Assembly: GCA_900317125.1 (NCBI GenBank)
Contig: ONFR01000008.1
Span: forward strand, 1-64,000
Length of the DNA stretch: 64,000 bases
From: an uncultured Bacteroidales bacterium
GTDB taxonomy: Bacteria; Bacteroidota; Bacteroidia; Bacteroidales; P3
Direction of reading: 5' to 3'
In this document: one piece after another, positions 8,014 to 15,615 of the stretch
Layout of the letters: every line of letters starts with the position of its first letter
Position numbering within the stretch: position 1 is the stretch's first letter
Notes under the pieces: model-generated
What the model was told of the DNA's origin: nothing
What the model saw: only the letters and a program-made list of their open reading frames with translations
Databases searched by the model: none
Made by a program: the position numbers and the translations under genes

Positions 8014-8227
8014 TGAAATCCACAAATGTTTAAACTTTTGTGGATTCTGTTTTTCGCGCAGGCCAATAAAGATATAGTGCTTATTAAAACAGTCCCCGAC
8101 GGGGACGGCAGACCACAGGCAGGGGTGTAAGCCCCTGCACAAATGGTTGTGATTAAACGGAACCCCGAAGGGGTGACACTTCATGCCGCGTCGGCAGTCT
8201 GTCGCCCCCTCGGGGCTCTGTTTGTCG
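8014..8227 (+). repeat. Multi-hairpin repeat, copy 2
   Basis: The second copy of the block at 6039-6250. It has the same order: terminator stem, GTCCCCGACGGGGAC, GCAGGGG/CCCCTGC, and the long C-run/G-run stem around ATGCCG...GTCTGTCGCC. Some changes in copy 2 are paired across a stem or conservative for it, so the folded form seems to be maintained. Confidence 0.8.
8017..8055 (+). terminator. Rho-independent terminator of the ATPase gene
   Basis: AATCCACAAA (8017-8026) and TTTGTGGATT (8037-8046) are followed by CTGTTTTT. It is the same stem as the one after the GmrSD-type gene and forms the first part of the repeat. Confidence 0.75.
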
Positions 8228-8460
8228 TATCAATGAACGGGGGTTGCACCCCCGCCTGTAATCTGACAGTCCTTCGGACTTATCTGTTGTAGGGATGTTG
8301 TATGTTTAAGCGGGTTTGCAAGTTGCGATCTTTGGTATTTTGAAATACCGTATTTTAAAATACTATTTTTGTAAACAATTATAACTTAATAATATATATC
8401 TGATTCATGTGTTGTAATATAGGTACAAATATTGTATTTCTTTGAAATAGTCCTTTTTAT

Positions 8461-8495
8461 ACAAAAAATCAAGCGAAACATTTTGGTTTCGCTTG
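8461..8495 (-). terminator. Rho-independent terminator of the sialidase gene
   Basis: CAAGCGAAAC (8470-8479) pairs with GTTTCGCTTG (8486-8495). On the minus strand the stem is followed by GATTTTTTGT. It lies 29 bp after the sialidase stop. Confidence 0.85.
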
Positions 8496-8523
8496 GGTTG
8501 TAGGATGCTGTATGTGTCGGGTA

Positions 8524-9687
8524 TTATTGTCGCAGAAGGCTGTCCACGGGCCAGTTCTGATACCATAGTTCGCAGGCGCCGTTGGGGTTCTCTTCGAGGA
8601 AGACACCCACGCTGCCGTTTTTCAGCAGGGTCATGGAGGAGTAGACCGAGGGACCATTGAAGAGCAGCACAGGGTCTTGCCAAGTGTTGCCTTCGTCGTA
8701 GCTGACGAAGATGCTCACGTTGCGGCGTTCCATCGAGTTGGGAATGCTGTGCAGGAGAATGTTGCGGCTGTCGCCACGGTCGGTGGCTGCCAGTCGGAGT
8801 ATGTCGCCGTTGCAGGCGTTGGTCTTCATGCTCTCCCATCGTCCTTGGGCGCCCCATGTCTTACCGCCGTCGGCGGAGTGGTTGTAGCCGCGCGCCCCGC
8901 TCTGGCGGACGCTGATAAGCACTCGGCCGTCGGTCAGCTCCATCAGTTTGGCCTCGTCTCCGCCGCTGTAGGCGCGGTCGGACACCTGCCAGGTGTGGCC
9001 GTTGTCGTCGCTGAAGACCACAAAGTTGTCCAGTGTATTGCTGTTGCCCTTGCGGCACATGGCGGCGGCAAACATGATGCGGCCGGCATGTTCTCCGCGT
9101 GTCAGCCGAAGGCCGTTGCCAGAGCCGAAGAACGAGGCACGGTAGTTGCGGCAGACCGTATTTGTGGCCTGGCTTCCCCAAAGCTGTGCGGTGATGTTCT
9201 CGGGGGTAGACCAGGTCTGTCCACCGTCGGTGCTGCGGCACACGTAGCTGCTGATGGGGTCGGACTCGGACGAAGCGAAGAGGCCGTTCCCGCCGACAAA
9301 CACACATACCACTTCGCCATTCTCACACACCACCAAGGCGGCATCGCCGAAGCCGTGCTTGCGGCCAGTCCCTTGGGCAATGGTGACGGGTTCGCTCCAG
9401 GTGCGGCCGTTGTCGGTGCTGCGGCGCGACACGATGTCGATGTCCTCGGGCAGGTCGGACTCGTTGTATTTCCGGCGGTCGCAGGCGATGAGCAGTGAGC
9501 CGTCGGGCAGGCAGCAGATGGCCGGAATGCGCCAGTTGGTGCTGCCGTAGTCGCCGGGACGGAACAGGCATTGCTCATAGTACTTTATGGTGTCTACCAC
9601 AGGCGGGTCGACAGGGCTCTCAGGCACAGGCTTCGTGCATCCCCAGGCAACGAGCGGAAGGAGAAGCATCAACAGGATTCTCTTCAT
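8524..9687 (-). CDS. nanH: Exo-alpha-sialidase (GH33), lipoprotein
   Basis: This 387-residue surface or periplasmic sialidase should release terminal sialic acids from host glycans. The lipoprotein signal MKRILLMLLLPLVAWGC puts the lipidated Cys at 17. The (F/x)RIP motif is at 53-55 (WRIP), giving the first arginine of the triad. Five Asp boxes (S-x-D-x-G-x-T-W) lie near 90-97, 152-159, 226-233, 271-278 and 329-336. Other catalytic candidates are Glu245 in DEAKLMELTDG, Arg261, Arg321/322 and the nucleophile Tyr349 in VYSSMT. The gene is last in a minus-strand run after panC (47-bp gap) and has its own terminator. No other nan catabolic genes are visible nearby. Confidence 0.92.
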   Translation of the reverse strand: MKRILLMLLLPLVAWGCTKPVPESPVDPPVVDTIKYYEQCLFRPGDYGSTNWRIPAICCLPDGSLLIACDRRKYNESDLPEDIDIVSRRSTDNGRTWSEPVTIAQGTGRKHGFGDAALVVCENGEVVCVFVGGNGLFASSESDPISSYVCRSTDGGQTWSTPENITAQLWGSQATNTVCRNYRASFFGSGNGLRLTRGEHAGRIMFAAAMCRKGNSNTLDNFVVFSDDNGHTWQVSDRAYSGGDEAKLMELTDGRVLISVRQSGARGYNHSADGGKTWGAQGRWESMKTNACNGDILRLAATDRGDSRNILLHSIPNSMERRNVSIFVSYDEGNTWQDPVLLFNGPSVYSSMTLLKNGSVGVFLEENPNGACELWYQNWPVDSLLRQ

Positions 9688-9734
9688 GTGTTTAATGGGT
9701 ATTAATCAAAATAGGGTAGGCGATGGGGACGCAA

Positions 9735-10619
9735 TCACTCCTCCTCTTCGGGGCGGAAGCGGATGACGTCGATAAGGCGTACGCCGTCCAGCCATACGGC
9801 AATGCAGCCGACCACGCCTTCGCTGTCTCCCCAGTCCTCGATAGGCTGGAGGGTGACGTCGTTCACTATCTCGAAATATTCGGGCTCGAAACGGAGGCTC
9901 TCGTCCAGTCCGTTCACCTCGTGGAACGAGCTGAGTGTATCCATCACCCACAGCTTCACGCTCTCCACGTCCTCAAACTCCGACATCTCCACGGCCTGCA
10001 CCAGCGTGGCGTAGATGTTGGGGGCCACCTCGCGGGCCTCTTTGCTGAGGCGCATATTGCGGCTGCTCAAAGCCAGACCGTCATCGGCGCGGACAATGGG
10101 GCAGGGCACCAGCTCGATGGGGTACTGTATTTGTTCCAGCAGATTGCGGATGATGGCAATTTGTTGAAAGTCCTTCTCGCCGAAATAGGCGCGTGTAGGC
10201 TGAGCCAGGTCGAAGAGGCGGCGCACCACCACTGCCACACCGCTGAAGTGGCCGGGACGGCGCGGTCCCTCCATCACCTCCTCAAGGGGTCCGAAGTGAT
10301 ACACCGTGTTCACGGGTTCGGGATACATCTCCTCCACCGAAGGCACAAAGGCGATGTCCGCTCCCGCCTCGGCCAGCAGCTTGCAGTCCTGCTCCACCGT
10401 GCGGGGATATTTGGCCAAGTCCTCCTTGTTGTTGAACTGAATGGGGTTGACGAACACGCTCACCACCACCACATCGTTCTCGGCGCGGGCGCGGCGCACC
10501 AGCGACAGGTGTCCCTCGTGCAGGGCTCCCATGGTGGGAACCAGTCCTATGCTTTTTTTGTCTTGTTTTGCTTGGTTGATGGCTGCGGTCAGTGCAGCCA
10601 CAGTTGTTACAGTATTCAT
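9735..10619 (-). CDS. panC: Pantothenate synthetase
   Basis: This 294-residue cytosolic enzyme joins pantoate and beta-alanine with ATP to make pantothenate, the last step of vitamin B5 synthesis before CoA. It has the nucleotidyltransferase motif PTMGALHEGH near residue 28 (the HIGH-like HEGH) and VFVNPIQFNNKEDLAKYPRT, both very conserved. The KMSKS-equivalent region is LALSSRNMRLS. The length is within the family range. The start codon lies 5 bp from the end of the small membrane protein gene upstream, so the two are probably co-transcribed. panB and panD are not in this window. Confidence 0.97.
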   Translation of the reverse strand: MNTVTTVAALTAAINQAKQDKKSIGLVPTMGALHEGHLSLVRRARAENDVVVVSVFVNPIQFNNKEDLAKYPRTVEQDCKLLAEAGADIAFVPSVEEMYPEPVNTVYHFGPLEEVMEGPRRPGHFSGVAVVVRRLFDLAQPTRAYFGEKDFQQIAIIRNLLEQIQYPIELVPCPIVRADDGLALSSRNMRLSKEAREVAPNIYATLVQAVEMSEFEDVESVKLWVMDTLSSFHEVNGLDESLRFEPEYFEIVNDVTLQPIEDWGDSEGVVGCIAVWLDGVRLIDVIRFRPEEEE

Positions 10620-10624
10620 GATTG

Positions 10625-11119
10625 TTATTGTTTATTGTCGTCGGTAATTTCCTCGTAAGGGGTGAAGCCCTCCTCGTCGGTGTCGGTGTGGTAGTCGTTC
10701 CGGTGTTGGTCGGAGGGTTGGTATTTCGGTCGGCGTTCCAGCCTGTTGGGAATCTCCAGCAGGTAATTGATGCCCGTCAGCAGCAGGCTGAAAAGCAGTG
10801 CATTCCAGAAACCGTTCACATGGAAATGCGGCACCAGCCCTGCCGCCATCAGGATGATGAAAGCATTGATGACCAGCAGGAAGAGCCCCATGCTCACAAG
10901 CGTGAAGGGGAGCGTGAGCACAATCAGGATGGGGCGGATAAAGTTATTGAGCAAAGCGATGACCGCTGCCGTCAGGATGGCCGCGCCCACGGTGTCCACA
11001 TGCACTCCGGGCAGCAGGTAGGCAGCCAGGATGGTGGCCAACGTCATCACCACCACTTGGGCTACAAAGCCCCAGGGTCCGCTATAGAGGTTTCGGCCGT
11101 CGCCTATCGTTATCTTCAT
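10625..11119 (-). CDS. Phage-holin-family (superfamily IV, DUF360-like) membrane protein
   Basis: This 164-residue inner-membrane protein has about four hydrophobic helices (FVAQVVVMTLATILAAYLLP, GAAILTAAVIALLNNFIRPI, ILIVLTLPFTLVSMGLFLLV, FWNALLFSLLLTGINYLL). The motif NNFIRPILIVLTLPFT is typical of the PF04020 family, which is common in ordinary bacterial genomes despite its holin name. The last 45 residues are polar and acidic and predicted cytosolic. The gene sits immediately upstream of panC. Function is unknown; lysis is not implied. Confidence 0.8.
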   Translation of the reverse strand: MKITIGDGRNLYSGPWGFVAQVVVMTLATILAAYLLPGVHVDTVGAAILTAAVIALLNNFIRPILIVLTLPFTLVSMGLFLLVINAFIILMAAGLVPHFHVNGFWNALLFSLLLTGINYLLEIPNRLERRPKYQPSDQHRNDYHTDTDEEGFTPYEEITDDNKQ

Positions 11120-11237
11120 CTTGTCGATTGTTTATTTCAAGCTTTGGTTGCTAAAGGTATTACGGATAATCGGTGTTGCGTATTGGAAGGTTGGGGTATG
11201 AATGGACCGGAAGCGTTTCCGAGTCCACCCAGTTCTG

Positions 11238-11879
11238 TTACAAATCTTGTAGCAGGCGTTCGCCTTCCGGGGTGCTCTTGCCGTGGCGCATAATCTCTAT
11301 TTCGCCGCCGGCGCAGTTCAGCACCGTGCTGGGCTCGTCCTCGCCCATGCCGCCGTCCACCACCAGGTCCACGCGGTGTCCCCAGGTCTCGTGAATCAGC
11401 TCGGGGTCGGTCAGGTATTCTGCCTCCGTCTCCTGGTCCACGCGCCGCACCGACGTGCCTATCAGCGGGCACCCCACGGCCTCCACCACAGCCTGCAGGA
11501 TGCTGTTGGCCGGCACGCGCACCCCGATGGTTTTGTTGGGGTTAAGGTAATTGCGCGGCACATTGTTGTTGGCGTCCATAATGAACGTGTAGGGGCCGGG
11601 CAGGCAGCCTTTCAGCAGGCCGAACAAATCCTTGTCCATCGGCCTCACATACTCCGACACCATGCTCAACGAACTGCACAGCATCGAATACTTTGCCTTT
11701 TTCAGCGAGAACCCTTTGAGCTGGGCAATGGTCTCCACCGAGCGTTTAAACTCCATGCTGCAAGCAAAGGCATACAGCGTGTCAGTAGGCAGCACCACGA
11801 TGCCGCCCTGCTGCAGCAGGTCTGCTACCCGCCGCACATCCCGTTGATTGGGATTGTCTGTATAGATTCTTGTTATCAT
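11238..11879 (-). CDS. tsaC: L-threonylcarbamoyladenylate synthase (Sua5/YciO/YrdC family)
   Basis: This 213-residue cytosolic enzyme would make threonylcarbamoyl-AMP for the tRNA t6A37 modification. It shows the family's opening IVVLPTDTLYAFACS (usually PTET.YGL), then IAQLKGFSLKKAKYSMLCSSLSMVSEY (normally R-K...P), the central LLKGCLPGPYTFIMDA and NKTIGVRVPANSILQAVV. The absence of a C-terminal Sua5 domain fits the short TsaC/YciO group, so YciO (related, less certain function) is the alternative. A minus-strand box TAATTTTG (11890-11897 reversed) precedes it. It is divergent from the M64 peptidase gene. Confidence 0.88.
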   Translation of the reverse strand: MITRIYTDNPNQRDVRRVADLLQQGGIVVLPTDTLYAFACSMEFKRSVETIAQLKGFSLKKAKYSMLCSSLSMVSEYVRPMDKDLFGLLKGCLPGPYTFIMDANNNVPRNYLNPNKTIGVRVPANSILQAVVEAVGCPLIGTSVRRVDQETEAEYLTDPELIHETWGHRVDLVVDGGMGEDEPSTVLNCAGGEIEIMRHGKSTPEGERLLQDL

Positions 11880-11964
11880 TTTCGGGGTGCAAAATTACAA
11901 ACTTTTTTGTACATAAACGGTTTTTTTATACTATTTAGCCCGTTTTTGCGTTTTTAGTATCGAT

Positions 11965-13269
11965 ATGAAGATTATAATTGCATCCATCCTGCTCTTTTCC
12001 GCCCTTGTGGCAGACAGTGCTCTCCAGGCCCAAAACGTAAAGTTCAACGACTATTTCAGCGATAGCACCCTGCGCATAAACTACCTCCGTGTCGGCAACC
12101 GTCAGCACGACACCGTGCAGCTGCAGTCGCACGAGTGTATCGGCCTTTGGGCGGGTTCGCTCACGCAGCTTCTCGACCCCTTCGACAACGGGGCCTACTG
12201 CATCCTGGTCAAAGACCCGCTTTCGGGTCGTGAACTCTACAGCCGTGGCTATAACTCGCTCTTCCACGAGTACCGCGACACTCCCCAAGGTGCCGACAGC
12301 GTTGCCGGGTTTGAGGAGGTGGTGCGGGTGCCGTGGCCTAAGCGGCCTGTCGACATCTGTTTCCTCCAGCGCGGCAGCGACCAGCGCATGCATCTCCAAT
12401 ACAGCTATCGTTTCGACCCCGACTCGGCCATGGCGCAGCTTCGGCGCAGTTCGGTGGTGCACCTCATTGCCGACCCCGTCAAGCTCCAGTATAAAGGCCA
12501 TCCACACGGCAAAATGGATGTAGTGATAGTGCCCGAAGGCTACGGCCCTGCCGACAGCCTCAAGATGATGCGCGACATGCACTCCTTCTGCAAGTACCTG
12601 CTGGGACAGGAGCCTTTCAGCAGCCGCTCGGACGACTTCAACGTGTGGGGCATCCCCCTCATGGGTGAGGCTTCCGGCATCACCGACCCCGGCAAGGGCA
12701 TCAGCGTCAACAGCCTTGTGGGCTCCAGCTATAACACCTTTGGAGCCGACCGCTACCTCATGACCATGCATCTCTTCCAACTGCATGACGCCATCGGCGC
12801 CACTCCTTGCGACCATATCATCATCATGGCCAACAGCACTACCTACGGCGGTGGGGCCATCTACAACTTCTACGCCATGAGTTCCCTCAACCAGATGGCC
12901 TACGTGGTGCTTCCCCATGAGCTGGGGCACTCCATCGGCGGCCTTGCCGACGAGTATGTCGATGAGGATCTCAGCTATGGCGACATCCACCTCCTTGACC
13001 AGGAACCCATTGAGCCCAATATCACCACGCTGGTCGACTTCGCCTCCAAATGGCAGTCCATGCTCCCTGCGGGCACACCTGTACCCACCCCGCCGGACAA
13101 TAGTGTCCCCCGCGGAAAGAACGGCCCCCTAGGAGTCTACGAGGGTGCAGGCTATCACAGCAAAGGCATCTACCGCCCCACCATGCGCTGCATGATGCGC
13201 GACTATGCCCCGTTCTGCACGGTGTGCAGCCTCCGGCTCAACCAGGTGTTCGACCTCTATGTCAAATAG
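11965..13269 (+). CDS. M64 family (IgA peptidase-like) metallopeptidase
   Basis: This is a 434-residue secreted peptidase. The signal peptide MKIIIASILLFSALVADSAL ends at QAQ. The N-terminal beta-rich domain (about 25-165) has a YLRVGN...DTVQLQSH pattern. The catalytic domain begins at DVVIVPEGYG and carries the zinc motif HELGHSIGGLADEY (His318, Glu319, His322, then Asp329). Family M64 was named after a clostridial IgA protease, but Bacteroidales homologues are mostly uncharacterised. The C-terminus keeps YRPTMRCMMRD and CTVCSLRLN, also family-typical. There is no T9SS C-terminal domain or lipobox, so it is probably periplasmic or secreted by another route. Confidence 0.9.
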   Translation: MKIIIASILLFSALVADSALQAQNVKFNDYFSDSTLRINYLRVGNRQHDTVQLQSHECIGLWAGSLTQLLDPFDNGAYCILVKDPLSGRELYSRGYNSLFHEYRDTPQGADSVAGFEEVVRVPWPKRPVDICFLQRGSDQRMHLQYSYRFDPDSAMAQLRRSSVVHLIADPVKLQYKGHPHGKMDVVIVPEGYGPADSLKMMRDMHSFCKYLLGQEPFSSRSDDFNVWGIPLMGEASGITDPGKGISVNSLVGSSYNTFGADRYLMTMHLFQLHDAIGATPCDHIIIMANSTTYGGGAIYNFYAMSSLNQMAYVVLPHELGHSIGGLADEYVDEDLSYGDIHLLDQEPIEPNITTLVDFASKWQSMLPAGTPVPTPPDNSVPRGKNGPLGVYEGAGYHSKGIYRPTMRCMMRDYAPFCTVCSLRLNQVFDLYVK

Positions 13270-13293
13270 CGGCTGGGTGAGTAGCAGTAACGT

Positions 13294-13394
13294 CCTTCAA
13301 TCCGGCATCCTTTCAGAATCGTTGCAGCTTCGTTAGCCGTTGCCTGATCGGACAACGATGCTATAACGAAGCAGTAAGGATGCAATATTGAAGG
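13294..13394. repeat. Palindromic element made of 11-bp units, copy A
   Basis: An imperfect inverted repeat of about 100 bp. The outer arms CCTTCAAT (13294) and ATTGAAGG (ends 13394) match. The inner arms are GCATCC-type and (A/T)TCGTTnnnGC-type 11-mers, read on the minus strand as GCATCCTTACT, GCTTCGTTATA, GCATCGTTGTC. A perfect GCTTCGTTA/TAACGAAGC pair (13327-13335/13364-13372) lies in the centre. It sits between the M64 and lipoprotein genes. Related elements are near 35405 and 46771. Confidence 0.65.
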
Positions 13395-13529
13395 GACTTG
13401 CTCTCTTGGAGGGGTTCCGCCGGTGAGTGGCCGCACGGCCGGGGTGGCTGCGGAGGCTGGCCGCTGCCGCGAAGAAAAAAATAGGTGTTATAATAATAAT
13501 CGGGGGGCTTTTGCGTTAATAGGAACAGA

Positions 13530-14975
13530 ATGCTTAGAAGGTTATTCTTTATAGTCCTGACTGTGGCAGTGTTGCTGCCGGGAATGTTGGTGTCGTGCCA
13601 GAAGGAAGAGCGGTATGCCGGAAGTCTGGACGCGCTGGAATTCTCGTGCGACACAATGGCGTTTGATACGGTGTTCACCCAGATGGGCACCACCACACGC
13701 CAGCTGAAGGTGTATAACCGTGGCGGCGAGGCAGTGCGTCTGGAGTCTGTGACATTGGCGACGGGGTATGGCTCACGCTTCCGCCTGAATGTGGACGGGG
13801 ACACGAGCATGGTGGCAAAGGATGTGACCATTGCCGCTGGCGACAGCATCTTTGTGTTTGTTCGTGCCAACATCAAGCCGAATGTGGCAACAGAGCCTTT
13901 CTTGATAGAGGACGCCATGTTGCTCAGCAGTGGCGGCAGCGTCCGCAGGCTGCCCTTGACGGCTTATGGGCGCAATGCGATATACCATGTGCCGACGGAC
14001 ACGATACACTATGCCGACGGCACACCGTTGATTGACTCAACCTTTGGCAAACCCTACGCCTATAGCGTGATAGACTGCGAGGGGTGGCGGCATGACCTGC
14101 CGCATGTGATTGTGGGGTATGCAGTGGTGGACTCGCGGCAAACGCTGCATCTGCAGGCAGGCGACGAGCTCTATTTCTATAACGATGCAGTGCTGTGGGT
14201 GTACGATAGCGCGACGCTGGACGTGCAGGGGACTGAGGAGCAGCCTGTGCTCTTCACCTCGGTGCGGCAGGACGGCCGGTACAAGACCTTGCCCGGGCAG
14301 TGGGGCTATGTGTGGCTGTCGGCAGGCAGCCGCGACAATGTGATTGACCATGCACGGATAGAGAACGCCTATGTGGGATTGCGGGTGGACAGCTGCGCCA
14401 GCGACCGCCCCACACTGACGGTGAGTAACACACAGGTGGCCAACCATGTACTGGCGGGATTGCTGTGCCAGACAGCCACCGTGGCAGGTGATAACCTGCT
14501 GGTATATAACTGCGGCGTGGCTACTGTGGCCATGCAGTATGGCGGCAACTATGCTTTCAGCCGCTGCACCTTTGCCGACTACTGGCGTTACGACAACAGG
14601 AAGGTGGGTAGTGTGTTTGTCACCAACACGATGGAGTACAGGGGCACGCTGTATGTGTGGCCGATGCAGGCCCGACTGGGTGATTGCATCATCTACGGCA
14701 GCCGAGCCGACGGCGAGATGTATGTGGATTTGGATGAGCGCGGCGGTGCATCGCTGGTAATCGAGCATTGCCTGGTGCGCGGCGGCGAGTGGGACGAAGA
14801 CCCCATGTTTGTCGACCCCTACGAGGGGGACTTCCACCTCCAGCCCGAATCGCCGGCCATAGGCATAGGATACCAATACGCTGAAAGCGAGCCTCCGCAG
14901 GACTTTGGCGGCTCCGGAAGGTGGCTGCCTTTGTTTGCCACGGCCCATCCAACCCGCTACAAGGTAAGTAAATAA
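13530..14975 (+). CDS. Lipoprotein, probable right-handed beta-helix
   Basis: This 481-residue lipoprotein has signal MLRRLFFIVLTVAVLLPGML with lipobox LVSC (Cys23). An N-terminal immunoglobulin-like segment (FDTVFTQMGTTTRQLKVYN to TLATGYGSRF, about 40-110) resembles the Ig-like modules seen in choice-of-anchor proteins. The rest is rich in short beta turns typical of parallel beta-helix proteins: AVLWVYDSATLDVQGTEEQ, NVIDHARIENAYVGLRVDS, TVSNTQVANHVLAGLLCQT. The end DPYEGDFHLQPESPAIGIG is the motif usually closing beta-helix surface proteins. It lies 21 bp before ruvA. The biochemical role is unknown. Confidence 0.72.
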   Translation: MLRRLFFIVLTVAVLLPGMLVSCQKEERYAGSLDALEFSCDTMAFDTVFTQMGTTTRQLKVYNRGGEAVRLESVTLATGYGSRFRLNVDGDTSMVAKDVTIAAGDSIFVFVRANIKPNVATEPFLIEDAMLLSSGGSVRRLPLTAYGRNAIYHVPTDTIHYADGTPLIDSTFGKPYAYSVIDCEGWRHDLPHVIVGYAVVDSRQTLHLQAGDELYFYNDAVLWVYDSATLDVQGTEEQPVLFTSVRQDGRYKTLPGQWGYVWLSAGSRDNVIDHARIENAYVGLRVDSCASDRPTLTVSNTQVANHVLAGLLCQTATVAGDNLLVYNCGVATVAMQYGGNYAFSRCTFADYWRYDNRKVGSVFVTNTMEYRGTLYVWPMQARLGDCIIYGSRADGEMYVDLDERGGASLVIEHCLVRGGEWDEDPMFVDPYEGDFHLQPESPAIGIGYQYAESEPPQDFGGSGRWLPLFATAHPTRYKVSK

Positions 14976-14996
14976 TAAGCTGAAAACGAGAGAAAC

Positions 14997-15587
14997 ATGT
15001 ACGAATATATATCAGGAAGACTGTCGTCGATAACGCCCGCCAATGCGGTGGTAGACTGCTGCGGGGTGGGTTACCTGCTTGAGATAACGCTGAACACCTA
15101 CAGCGCCATACAGGAAAGCAGCGAGGTGAAATTGTGGGTGCATGAGGTGATAAGAGAGGATGCACACCTGCTGTATGGTTTCTTCTCCACGCAGGAGCGG
15201 ACCATGTTCCGGCTGCTGTTGGGGGTGAACGGAGTGGGTGCCGCCACTGCGCGGATGATGCTCTCCTCGCTCTCGGTGGAGGAGCTGACCAATGCCATTG
15301 CCGGAGGTGACGCCAAGACGGTGCAGCGGGTGAAAGGCGTGGGCGCCAAGACCGCGCAGCGCATCGTGCTGGAACTTCAGGACAAGGTGGGAGACACTGC
15401 CATGGGTGTCGGTCTGCCCCAGGCGTCGGCAGCTATGGCTGGCGCCGCTTCGGTGAAGAAGGAAGAGGCGGTGAGCGCCTTGGTGATGCTGGGATTTCCG
15501 AAGACCGCCGCAGAGAAGGTGGTCATGGCGTTGGACAACAGCATGACCGTGGAGGAGATGATTAAGGAAGGATTGAGAAGGATTTAA
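14997..15587 (+). CDS. ruvA: Holliday junction branch migration protein RuvA
   Basis: This 196-residue subunit binds four-way DNA junctions and loads the RuvB motor. It begins MYEYISGRLSSITPANAVVD, the N-terminal OB domain. The tandem helix-hairpin-helix motifs are LLGVNGVGAATARMML and RVKGVGAKTAQRIVLEL. The C-terminal domain III (EEAVSALVMLGFPKTAAEKVV) contacts RuvB. The length is standard. It lies directly upstream of sprA, an arrangement widely conserved in Bacteroidota. ruvB and ruvC are not in the window. Confidence 0.97.
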   Translation: MYEYISGRLSSITPANAVVDCCGVGYLLEITLNTYSAIQESSEVKLWVHEVIREDAHLLYGFFSTQERTMFRLLLGVNGVGAATARMMLSSLSVEELTNAIAGGDAKTVQRVKGVGAKTAQRIVLELQDKVGDTAMGVGLPQASAAMAGAASVKKEEAVSALVMLGFPKTAAEKVVMALDNSMTVEEMIKEGLRRI

Positions 15588-15615
15588 GACTATAAGGGTT
15601 TAAGATTTCAAAGGT

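Larger units (their letters stand above)
7895..8523. other. Intergenic region after the ATPase
   Basis: No gene was found. It contains an imperfect hairpin (7983-8012) that mimics the terminator stem, repeat copy 2 (8014-8227), a small hairpin GGGGGT-TGC-ACCCCC (about 8239-8253), an AT-rich stretch with GGTATTT-TG-AAATACC (about 8334-8349), and the minus-strand sialidase terminator. Confidence 0.7.

Noticed and set aside
10625..11119. Prophage remnant suggested by the holin-family protein
   Set aside because: PF04020-type proteins are common in ordinary genomes, and no other phage genes are nearby.
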